From: JBCDIQ01 sp039024295
GTDB lineage: Bacteria > Bacteroidota > Bacteroidia > J057
Reading direction: 5' to 3'
Assembly: GCA_039024295.1 (NCBI GenBank)
Contig: JBCDIQ010000249.1
Location: 1 to 8,735, forward strand
Length of the DNA stretch: 8,735 nt
In this document: positions 1-6,582 of the stretch, in pieces
Numbering within the stretch: the stretch's first letter is position 1
How the letters are laid out: each line of letters starts with the position of its first letter
Program-made: the position numbers and the translations under genes
Notes under the pieces: generated by a model
The model's database searches: none
What the model was told of the DNA's origin: nothing
What the model saw: the letters and a program-made list of their open reading frames with translations, nothing else

Positions 1-118
1 AAAGATTATAAAATATTAAATGAAATAACATCCTTATCAATATATTTTCATATTAAATATTGTTTGATTGTTGACTTGCTTATAGTTCAATATTTGGGGT
101 ATCCTGATTTCGTTCTAA

Positions 119-146
119 AATATCCAAAGTCCGACCTTTGGATATT
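119..146. repeat. Perfect 11-bp inverted repeat, hairpin-forming
   Basis: The arms AATATCCAAAG (119-129) and CTTTGGATATT (136-146) are perfect complements around a 6-base loop. On the minus strand the second arm runs into TTTTAG, a short T-rich tail, so it could be a weak terminator for something transcribed leftward. There is no recognised gene beside it to terminate. A protein-binding site or part of a structured RNA is equally possible. Confidence 0.5.
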
Positions 147-474
147 GTGGATAACTTAGTAATATTCAAGCTGGTTTCTGCTTACTCACCCATTTTCATC
201 CCTTACACATAATTCTTGCATACACCGACTTTCTGGTGCTAACAAGTTAGCTTTTGTATCGCTAGCGGGATTATTGATGACGAACTTTTCAGGGAGGTGG
301 TAAATACCAACGCTACATGCTATACTATCAATTTATGTAGGTAGTCGAGAGGAGAAAAATTCCTGGTTATTTTAAAGCTGTTCCTGTTACGATGGACGGA
401 TAGTAATAGAACTTCACAGTACGGGTATCAATTAGTTAGTATGATTACCCATTGTTAGGCCAACTCCATGAAGG

Positions 475-499
475 CCAGAAATGTCAGACTTATTTCTGG
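475..499. repeat. 8-bp inverted repeat in the gene-free stretch
   Basis: The arms CCAGAAAT (475-482) and ATTTCTGG (492-499) are perfectly complementary with a 9-base loop. No T-run follows on either strand, so a terminator is not indicated. Its role is unknown and a chance occurrence is possible. Confidence 0.35.
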
Positions 500-819
500 A
501 TATACGCCCTTTTGAGCACAACATCCTTTTAGTTAATCTCATTTATTTTCATCCTAATCCTAAATCCTTACTCAAATGGCAACTAAAGTACATTATGCCC
601 CCCACATTTTTTTCGCAAAGAAAAGTGACAGCAATTCCCTTTATGATCTATTTGTAGGTATTTATCATAATTGCACTTTTGACACTTTCCTAAGTCCCCC
701 TATCCTTTTCAACTATTATCTATATACCCCTTTTCCAAAGGCTCAGCATAGTGTGCTTGAACTAAATTAACATAGGGACCCACTACTCGTGAGTTAATTC
801 AGGTCATGATTTAATTTCA

Positions 820-850
820 AAGGGCTATTCCTTCTTAAGGTTTAGCCCTT
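820..850 (-). terminator. Compound hairpin downstream of the radical SAM gene
   Basis: The arms AAGGGCTA (820-827) and TAGCCCTT (843-850) pair perfectly. The loop contains a second stem (CCTT / AAGG with a CTT tip) separated by a symmetrical TT/TT internal loop. It lies about 45 bases past the stop codon of the radical SAM gene, where a 3' terminator is expected. On the minus strand the hairpin is followed by TTTGAAATTAAATC, which is AT-rich but lacks a clean T-run, so termination efficiency is uncertain. Confidence 0.45.
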
Positions 851-895
851 GATCTGATGTGTAAATTGTGGCAATTATCCCCTCATAGACAACTC

Positions 896-1915
896 TCATC
901 CCCAGACCTGTGTCCCTTCCGTACAATTTTGGCACATTTCAATTTCCTGCCTTGAAAAAAGAAGCTTTTGCCGGAAGGCTCCGTAAGCATTGCTGCGCCA
1001 AATATCCTGGAAACTTTGGGTTTCAAGGGAACCCATTTCGTGCGCTGCATCTTTGTCAAAGCAACAAGGCAGCACCTTGCCATCCCAGGTGATTTCTGCA
1101 CCTTGCCACAGCTTCCAGCACTGGTTGAGCAGCTTATTTTTTATTTTATAGGTTCCATCCGCTTGTTTGGCATAACGGCTGTACTGGTCCAGCGTGGGGA
1201 TCAATTCGTGGCCTTTTTCGTACTCGTAAATTTGCGCTGTTTTAACCGCAAGCTGGTCTACCTTCAGCTCCTTAGTGAGTGCTTGCATATCTGCCAGTTG
1301 ATGTTCATTAGGGCGAACCACCAAAAACTGGATCACGATGTTCGGGCTGAGCGACCTAAGTTTTTCCCGCCAATTCACCAGATTTCGAATACCCTCTTTT
1401 ACTCGTTCTAATTTGCCGCCAACTCTGTAAGCCTGGTAGGTTTCCTGGGTGCTGCCATCAATGGAAATGAGGACTTCTGAAATCCCACTTTCGACTGTAG
1501 CACGGGCTTTTTCTTCAGTTAAGTAATGGCCATTGGTACTGGTAGCGGTGAAAACACCTCTTGAAACCGCATAGTTGGCCATTTCTAAAAAACCAGGATT
1601 CAGATAGGGTTCTCCTTGAAAGTACAATAACAGGTATACCAGGTCCTTGTGTAGCTGGTCCACCACATCTTGTAAAAGGGCGGTCTTGGCCATTCCAGTG
1701 GGCCGGCTGAAATCCCTAAGCCCCGATGGGCACATGGGGCACCGCAGGTTGCAACTGGTAGTAGGTTCAAATCCGATCTTTGCTGGCATACCCCAGTGGG
1801 CAGGCTTTTTACTAAGGCGCGCATAATGATAGGAAGTGTACAATTGGCTGAAGTTGTACATTTTGCGCGATGTCAGGCTATTTGCCAGCAGTTTTGCTTT
1901 CCTGGGATTGACCAA
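896..1915 (-). CDS. Radical SAM/SPASM domain protein
   Basis: A protein of 339 residues. The radical SAM cluster motif is Cys55-x3-Cys59-x2-Cys62 (CNLRCPMC), which binds the [4Fe-4S] that cleaves S-adenosylmethionine. A GEP motif (101-103) and the strand LISIDGS (149-155) follow, as in the radical SAM barrel. The C-terminal part (about 266-331) has Cys266, Cys284-Cys285 and Cys328-x2-Cys331 with WDGKVLPCC, typical of a SPASM domain that holds auxiliary iron-sulfur clusters. SPASM enzymes often modify peptides or small molecules; the substrate here is not evident and no precursor peptide is recognisable nearby. The full-length start would be TTG at 1915, since no ATG lies between it and the upstream in-frame stop; the first ATG is Met19 (position 1861). 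I prefer TTG because the basic N-terminal helix before the barrel appears intact with it. The gene stands alone, divergent from the T9SS protein gene. Confidence 0.9.
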   Translation of the reverse strand: MVNPRKAKLLANSLTSRKMYNFSQLYTSYHYARLSKKPAHWGMPAKIGFEPTTSCNLRCPMCPSGLRDFSRPTGMAKTALLQDVVDQLHKDLVYLLLYFQGEPYLNPGFLEMANYAVSRGVFTATSTNGHYLTEEKARATVESGISEVLISIDGSTQETYQAYRVGGKLERVKEGIRNLVNWREKLRSLSPNIVIQFLVVRPNEHQLADMQALTKELKVDQLAVKTAQIYEYEKGHELIPTLDQYSRYAKQADGTYKIKNKLLNQCWKLWQGAEITWDGKVLPCCFDKDAAHEMGSLETQSFQDIWRSNAYGAFRQKLLFSRQEIEMCQNCTEGTQVWG

Positions 1916-1951
1916 TTTTATTTTTTTGGGGTAAATTAGAAGAAAATCTCT

Positions 1952-1967
1952 TCAATTGCCTAATTGA
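1952..1967. promoter_or_regulatory. 16-bp dyad upstream of the radical SAM gene
   Basis: TCAATT (1952-1957) and AATTGA (1962-1967) form a perfect 6-bp dyad with a GCCT spacer, 37 bases upstream of the TTG start of the radical SAM gene. A dyad of this size at this distance suits a repressor or activator site. On the plus strand its right arm supplies a TTG that lies 22 bases before TAGTTTTT (1989-1996), a poor match to the Bacteroidota TTG...TAnnTTTG promoter pattern for the divergent gene. Both readings are inference. Confidence 0.3.
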
Positions 1968-2036
1968 GAAAAAGTAGCACGATTTTGGTAGTTTTTTAAA
2001 CTCACTCGGACGTGTTAAGGTTTTTATCCTGTTACC

Positions 2037-2051
2037 ACCCTATTTTAGGGT
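2037..2051. promoter_or_regulatory. Small dyad in the divergent intergenic region
   Basis: ACCCTA (2037-2042) and TAGGGT (2046-2051) are perfect complements around TTT. The site lies about 80 bases upstream of the T9SS protein gene and abuts the next inverted repeat. It could be an operator or part of the folded leader of that mRNA. Confidence 0.25.
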
Positions 2052-2080
2052 AGTCCGTTGAACCAGTATTCAGGGACTAC
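2050..2080 (+). promoter_or_regulatory. Leader hairpin before the T9SS protein gene
   Basis: GTAGTCC (2050-2056) pairs perfectly with GGACTAC (2074-2080). Inside, TGAA (2059-2062) pairs with TTCA (2069-2072), leaving a 6-base loop and a small internal loop. It ends 48 bases before the ATG at 2129. If the transcript starts upstream, this would fold in the 5' leader and might affect stability or translation; otherwise it is a dyad-type binding site. No known riboswitch class is recognisable. Confidence 0.35.
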
Positions 2081-2128
2081 TCATTTACATTCACTTGATT
2101 ATCCCCCTCAGCTCATCATCATTCCGCC

Positions 2129-4021
2129 ATGAAGCATCATCTACTTCTTATTTTCTATTTCCTTCCTTTATTCTATGTAACACACACATACGGGCAAGCA
2201 AATATTTCTGGTACCATAAATACATATGCTCAAGTAACTGCCATCAATTATGGAACCAGTGAATTGACCCTCAATAGTTCTGTAGGCTTTGCCCTGGGAG
2301 ACCTGGTTTTGTTGATTCAGATGCAAGGTGCAACCATTCAAACTGGAAATACTTCCACCTTTGGAGAGGTGACGAGCTATAATGGTGTTGGACAGTATGA
2401 ACTCTCTACTATCTGTGAGATCAATGGAAATACCTTGAGAATGGAAAATACGTTCTCAAACACGGTTTATAACGTCGGTTCGGGGCTACAGCTGATTCGG
2501 GTTCCTGTCTATAACACTGGAGCTGACGTAACAGCAACTTTAACAGGTACAGCATGGAACGGAACCACGGGTGGGGTGCTAGCTTTGGCAGTTAATGGGG
2601 TATTAGAAATCAACGCACCCATTGAAATGGACGGAAAAGGATTCAGGGGAGGAGGATATGAGGACCATGGAAATTGTTTCTTTTTGAATAACTACGATGA
2701 TTATTATTACTCCCAGGCAGCCAATAATGGGGGCAAAAAGGGAGAAGGAATAGCGGCATATATTGCCAATCGGGACTATGGACGGGGTAAGCAGGCAAAT
2801 GGTGGGGGGGGAGGTAACAACCATAATGCTGGAGGTGGCGGAGGAAGTAATGCTACGCGTGGTGGTTCAGGGGGGCATCAATTACGGGCTGGATTTGGAC
2901 AATGTGCAGGAGATAAAGCCGGACAAGGGGGGTGGAACCTGAACACCACAAATCGGCTGTTTATGGGCGGTGGAGGTGGAGCTGGACAGGGAAACAATGG
3001 TGGTGGTGAGGGAGGAGCTAATGGAGGGGGAATTATCCTGATTATTGCAGATGAAATTGACAATAACAGCGGGGATATTATCAGTGCAAACGGAAATAAT
3101 GGAATACAGGCAAACTTTGATGGTGCTGGTGGAGGTGGAGGCGGAGGTTCCATTCACTTGGAAGTAACCACCTTTACCAATAACCTGACGGTGCAAGCCA
3201 GGGGCGGAAATGGAGGAAATGTAGATAACCAAAATACAGCCAATTGCATGGGGCCAGGTGGAGGGGGAAGTGGAGGGGTCATTAAGTCCTCGACAATTCT
3301 TCCCGTCAATGTGACCACAAACGTTTCAGGAGGACCTTCTGGAAATAGCCTCAATGTAGGTTCCGGCTGTCTTGCCGGAGCAGGAGGTGCCCAGAACTCG
3401 ACGGGAGGGAATGCAGGCCCCGTAGCAGTAATTACAACTATTCCTCAAAGCACTACTTCTTCTGGCTGCGTATTGCCCGTAGAGTGGCTTTCGGTAGATG
3501 CGAAGGCCTACCCCAGACATACAAACATTTCGTGGTCCCTAGCGCGTGAATGGAACAATGAATTTTTCACCGTGGAAAGGTCTTTTGATGGAAGTGCGTT
3601 TGAGGAGTTGGCAAATCTGCCAGCGGGTGGTACTACTTATGAATCTACTACTTACGCATGGCAAGACCCTTATCCTATAGCTGGGAAAACCTATTACCGC
3701 ATTCGTCAAACAGACTTCAATGGTAATACCTCTCTGTCAGAGGTGGTTGAAGTTGTGCCAAAGGGGGTTTTTCAAGCCAGTTTGTTTCCCAATCCCCTTT
3801 CTGAGGGTCAATTGATGTTACGAATTAATTTACCTAAAAAAACGCCTGTCCGAATCACGGCTTACAACCAGGTTGGACAGCAAATTATTTACCATAAGTC
3901 AGTGTTAGCACCAGGCTTACAAGACCTCCCGATGGATTTTGGGCACCTGCCGGCTGGGCTGTATCAAGTAAGGATTCAAACAGAAGGCCGTCAGCAGACA
4001 CTGCCGCTAATTGTCCGGTAA
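2129..4021 (+). CDS. Secreted glycine-rich protein with T9SS sorting domain
   Basis: A protein of 630 residues. Residues 1 to about 23 form a signal peptide (hydrophobic LLLIFYFLPLFYV, likely cleaved around YGQA). Residues about 25-170 form a beta-rich domain of a kind I know from secreted Bacteroidota proteins (GDLVLLIQMQGATI, AWNGTTGGVLALAV, then DGKGFRGG at 169-175). Residues about 172-435 are very glycine-rich, with G5-G7 runs near 225-229, 235-239, 280-284 and 334-340, separated by short beta-like strands such as GGIILIIADEI. Residues about 450-543 resemble a fibronectin-like beta sandwich (VEWLSV, NEFFTVERS, YYRIRQTDFNG). Residues about 548-630 are a type A-like T9SS sorting domain (SLFPNPLSEG, then GLYQVRIQT), so it is probably exported and left on the surface or released. 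No catalytic motif is visible; an adhesive or structural role is a guess. The gene is divergent from the radical SAM gene and convergent with the hydrolase, 55 bases away. A G8 run at 2804-2811 could slip. Confidence 0.92.
   Translation: MKHHLLLIFYFLPLFYVTHTYGQANISGTINTYAQVTAINYGTSELTLNSSVGFALGDLVLLIQMQGATIQTGNTSTFGEVTSYNGVGQYELSTICEINGNTLRMENTFSNTVYNVGSGLQLIRVPVYNTGADVTATLTGTAWNGTTGGVLALAVNGVLEINAPIEMDGKGFRGGGYEDHGNCFFLNNYDDYYYSQAANNGGKKGEGIAAYIANRDYGRGKQANGGGGGNNHNAGGGGGSNATRGGSGGHQLRAGFGQCAGDKAGQGGWNLNTTNRLFMGGGGGAGQGNNGGGEGGANGGGIILIIADEIDNNSGDIISANGNNGIQANFDGAGGGGGGGSIHLEVTTFTNNLTVQARGGNGGNVDNQNTANCMGPGGGGSGGVIKSSTILPVNVTTNVSGGPSGNSLNVGSGCLAGAGGAQNSTGGNAGPVAVITTIPQSTTSSGCVLPVEWLSVDAKAYPRHTNISWSLAREWNNEFFTVERSFDGSAFEELANLPAGGTTYESTTYAWQDPYPIAGKTYYRIRQTDFNGNTSLSEVVEVVPKGVFQASLFPNPLSEGQLMLRINLPKKTPVRITAYNQVGQQIIYHKSVLAPGLQDLPMDFGHLPAGLYQVRIQTEGRQQTLPLIVR
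2804..2811 (+). repeat. G8 homopolymer inside the T9SS protein gene
   Basis: Eight consecutive G bases encode part of Gly226-Gly228. Runs of six G follow at 2870-2875 and near 2927-2932. Loss or gain of one base would shift the frame and remove the sandwich and sorting domains. In this sequence the frame is intact. Confidence 0.8.
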
Positions 4022-4076
4022 TGCTCAGGAAATAGCACCATTACCTAAACCCTAAAGCCCATCGCCTAAAACCTAC

Positions 4077-4952
4077 TCAATCCGGCATCCCGTGCATCAT
4101 GAAATCCACAACTGCCTGATTGAATACCCTGGACCGTTCATACATCACAAAGTGTCCGGCAGAATTCACCATGATCAGGTGACATTTAGGTATTTTTTTA
4201 GCACCGGCCTCGGCAACAGTCTGCGGATTGCTGAGTTTAAGGAACCTATTGGGAATCAGGTTATCCTGCCGGCCGAATACCACTAGGGTAGGCTGGCGAA
4301 GCTCATGAAGCCGGTCGTGTACAGGCTCATCCAGCATGCCTGCTATACAGCGGGGAATGGTCTCGCTGTAGGCTTCAAAATCTTCTGAAGCGCGCATCAT
4401 GAGGCGATCTGCTATCATGAACTGTGCATCTTCTGGGAATTTGTGAAAATTGTACCGGATGTTCTTGGCAATTTTCTTAGCTGGCAGTTTCATCACTGCC
4501 TTTGAATTAAATGCCTGCCGCATGAAGGCAGACTCACGGGAATTGAATTTTTCAAAGCCTGCTGGTGCTGCTAGAATTAGCTTAGAAATCCGATTAGAGT
4601 ATTGCAGGGAAGTGAGGATACTGGTTTGGCCCCCCATGGAGTGCCCCACCAAGGTAACATGGTTCAGCTCCAGATGGTCCATCAACTCAATGATGGTGCT
4701 GGCATAGTAGCTGATGAGCAGGCCCTCTGGGAGTCTTTTGGTGGATTTTCCATAACCCGGTAGGTCCAGGGCGATACAGCGGTGCAGGTGCTGAAGTACC
4801 AACATGTTTTTTCGCCATGCCGGCAAGTAACTTCCCAGGCCATGAACGAACAGCAATACTTCATCTCCATCACCCTCATCAATATAGGCCAAATCATTCC
4901 CATCTGACAGGGCCATTTTTTTGACAGGAAAAGGATAGATAAGTTCTTTCAT
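4077..4952 (-). CDS. Alpha/beta hydrolase, serine type
   Basis: A protein of 291 residues with the complete catalytic set of the alpha/beta hydrolase fold: oxyanion-hole His37-Gly38 (FVHGLG), nucleophile Ser105 in GHSMGG (103-108), Asp230 in GRQDNLIP, and His267 in SAGHFVMYE. The residues between about 133 and 205 (Phe/Met/Arg-rich) form the variable cap that sets specificity. There is no signal peptide, so it is probably cytoplasmic. The family includes esterases, thioesterases, lipases and C-C bond hydrolases; the substrate cannot be read from sequence. It is last of the four minus-strand lipid-type genes, 45 bases after the acyl-CoA synthetase stop, with only a small GCCGA/TCGGC hairpin (4984-4996) between. 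This suggests co-transcription and an acyl ester, thioester or lactone substrate. Its Ser nucleophile separates it from OleB, which uses Asp. Confidence 0.9.
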   Translation of the reverse strand: MKELIYPFPVKKMALSDGNDLAYIDEGDGDEVLLFVHGLGSYLPAWRKNMLVLQHLHRCIALDLPGYGKSTKRLPEGLLISYYASTIIELMDHLELNHVTLVGHSMGGQTSILTSLQYSNRISKLILAAPAGFEKFNSRESAFMRQAFNSKAVMKLPAKKIAKNIRYNFHKFPEDAQFMIADRLMMRASEDFEAYSETIPRCIAGMLDEPVHDRLHELRQPTLVVFGRQDNLIPNRFLKLSNPQTVAEAGAKKIPKCHLIMVNSAGHFVMYERSRVFNQAVVDFMMHGMPD

Positions 4953-4997
4953 AGTTAGTGGGGTACGCGTGTAGACCCTGCCAGCCGATGTTCGGCA

Positions 4998-6503
4998 TTA
5001 TCCATGAATCAATTCTTTTAATGTCTTTCTGTCAATTTTCCCTGTTCCATTTTTAGGTAATTCGGGCATTATCTCTATGTATTTAGGAATTTTGAACCTT
5101 GCTAGTTTGCCTTCGCAAAATGATTGTACTACTTCTAAGCTAATCGGAGCATGACTGCCAATACAAGCCTTTCCTACTTCACCCCATTTGCTGTCCTCAA
5201 CTGGCAGTACGGCCACTTCTTCAATATCTGGGTGCTGAATTAAGATACGTTCCACCTCAGCAGGATATACGTTTTCCCCTCCGGAAATGAACATATTCTT
5301 GATACGATCCATCACATAGAAAAAGCCTTCTTCATCCATTCGGAGCAAATCGCCTGTTTTGAACCAGCCTTCATGAAACGTCTTTTTGGTAGCCTCTGGG
5401 TTTTGCCAGTAGCCGGGAGTAACCATGGGCCCTTTGAGGAGCAGTTCTCCCGATTCTCCGGGTCCACCGATGGTGCCGTCCTCCTTTAGCAAGCGGGTTT
5501 GGACATAAAAATTGGGCTTGCCTATTGAGCCTTTCTTTCGAATGGCGTCATCTTGATGAAGAGACATTAAGTTAGGACCAACTTCAGTCATCCCATACCC
5601 TTGCCGAATAGGAACTCCTTTTTGTGCCCAGGTCTCGATCAGTGGAATGGGCATGGCTTCACCCCCCACGATGAAATATCGTACACTGGACACATCTGCC
5701 GATTCAAATTCGGGGATAGCTGCCATCATGTTCAGCATGGTAGGTACCGCCATAAAAATGCTGATGCTGTCCTTTTCGAGTGCTTCCAATACCTTGCCTG
5801 CATCAAAGGATTTCATCATACAGAGGTAAGCTCCATGGTGCATGAATGGGGTGAACAGCACATTCCAACCGCCGGTATGAAACAGCGGCATACAATTAAC
5901 GGTACGATCTTCTGATGTGATATCCAGCCTCAAGGAAGTATTCAAGCTGTTCCATACCAACATCCTATGGGTGTAAAGGGCCCCCTTTGGAAATCCGGTG
6001 GTCCCAGAGGTGTATAGGATGAAAACGGGATGGTCTTCTTCGAGTTCACGTGGAGGAAAACCAAGTGGTTCATTATCTGCTGCATCATCCAGCCATACCT
6101 GCAAAGATTCCAGGCTCCATACGTGCAGGGCACGATCATGCTGTTTTTCCCCTTCCAGGAGGTGTGAAAATTTATTCTCCACCACCAACAAATTAGGCTG
6201 TGAATCCTCAATCAGGTAGGCCACCTCTCCTGAGGAAAGGCGATAGTTATAGGGAACGAGGATAATCCCCGTCTTTTGTGCAACGAATAACAGGATGCCA
6301 TATTCCAGGCAATTCTCAGCAAGAACTGCTATTCGATCTCCTTTTTTGAGGCCAAGTTCGTCTGTTAGGTGATGGGCTAGCAGGGAACTCAGGTGTTGGG
6401 CTTGTCCGTAAGTTAGGCTTCTCCCGGTTTCATACTCTGAAATGGCAACTTTTTCAGGGCAATACTCCGCCCAGCGGGAGAGCCAATCGGTGAATATGCT
6501 CAT
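4998..6503 (-). CDS. AMP-forming acyl-CoA synthetase (acid:CoA ligase)
   Basis: A protein of 501 residues, normal for the ANL superfamily. It shows the phosphate-binding loop YTSGTTGFPKG (164-174), GYGMTE (302-307), the ATP-ribose Asp in TGDL (Asp385), the hinge region DRIKNMFISGGENVYP (399-414) and the C-terminal catalytic Lys489 in PKNGTGKID. These enzymes convert a carboxylic acid and ATP to an acyl-AMP, usually followed by transfer to CoA. The class suggests fatty or aryl acids; chain length cannot be stated. I place the start at ATG 6503, where MSIFTDWLSRW begins the usual N-terminal helix. A longer in-frame extension to 6632 would run through a perfect hairpin and overlap the 3' end of the KASIII gene, and it has no family-like residues. 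It lies 79 bases after the KASIII stop. OleC proteins share this fold, so a beta-lactone synthetase role is a less likely alternative. Confidence 0.92.
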   Translation of the reverse strand: MSIFTDWLSRWAEYCPEKVAISEYETGRSLTYGQAQHLSSLLAHHLTDELGLKKGDRIAVLAENCLEYGILLFVAQKTGIILVPYNYRLSSGEVAYLIEDSQPNLLVVENKFSHLLEGEKQHDRALHVWSLESLQVWLDDAADNEPLGFPPRELEEDHPVFILYTSGTTGFPKGALYTHRMLVWNSLNTSLRLDITSEDRTVNCMPLFHTGGWNVLFTPFMHHGAYLCMMKSFDAGKVLEALEKDSISIFMAVPTMLNMMAAIPEFESADVSSVRYFIVGGEAMPIPLIETWAQKGVPIRQGYGMTEVGPNLMSLHQDDAIRKKGSIGKPNFYVQTRLLKEDGTIGGPGESGELLLKGPMVTPGYWQNPEATKKTFHEGWFKTGDLLRMDEEGFFYVMDRIKNMFISGGENVYPAEVERILIQHPDIEEVAVLPVEDSKWGEVGKACIGSHAPISLEVVQSFCEGKLARFKIPKYIEIMPELPKNGTGKIDRKTLKELIHG

Positions 6504-6523
6504 GGGGCTAGAAAATTCAATGA

Positions 6524-6548
6524 CGGGCACCAGAACTTCTGGTGCCCG
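6524..6548 (-). promoter_or_regulatory. Perfect 11-bp GC-rich hairpin between KASIII and ligase genes
   Basis: CGGGCACCAGA (6524-6534) and TCTGGTGCCCG (6538-6548) pair perfectly around ACT. It begins 34 bases after the KASIII stop codon and ends 20 bases before the ligase ATG. On the minus strand the stem is followed by TCATTGAATTTTC, only a short T-run, so it is a weak or partial terminator at most. It might attenuate the downstream genes, protect the upstream mRNA end, or be a processing site. Confidence 0.6.
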
Positions 6549-6582
6549 AACGATATATTTTACAGCAATTACCCTGATGTGG

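Larger units (their letters stand above)
1..895. other. Gene-free AT-rich stretch with inverted repeats
   Basis: No reading frame here looks like a gene. The longest is a 64-codon plus-strand frame (576-770) without a recognisable domain, rich in Phe, Tyr and Pro and with no sign of protein-like codon bias. I see no tRNA, rRNA, tmRNA, RNase P or SRP RNA signature and no transposase remnant. What stands out is three perfect-arm inverted repeats (119-146, 475-499 and 820-850, listed separately), the last of which probably ends the radical SAM transcript. The stretch could be a long intergenic region, the site of an unrecognised small RNA, or decayed coding sequence; the sequence does not decide between these. 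Confidence 0.55.

Noticed and set aside
576..770. 64-codon plus-strand frame in the gene-free stretch
   Set aside because: No domain, no signal peptide, low-complexity aromatic-rich composition, no ribosome-binding context and isolated. It is most likely a chance opening in AT-rich DNA.
1764..1774. GGTTCAAATCC, resembling a tRNA T-loop
   Set aside because: It lies inside the radical SAM gene, where its complement encodes the GFEPT segment just before the cluster cysteines. No acceptor or anticodon stem surrounds it.
2878..3153. Proline-rich minus-strand frames opposite the glycine-rich region
   Set aside because: They are the complement of GGN-rich codons and have no independent support.
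4044..4078. Heptad-like CCTAAAC CCTAAAG ... CCTAAAA series, similar to a CCCTAAA telomeric repeat
   Set aside because: Fewer than two exact copies, with divergent units between them. It is a short AT/C-rich spacer between convergent genes, and nothing suggests a chromosome end.
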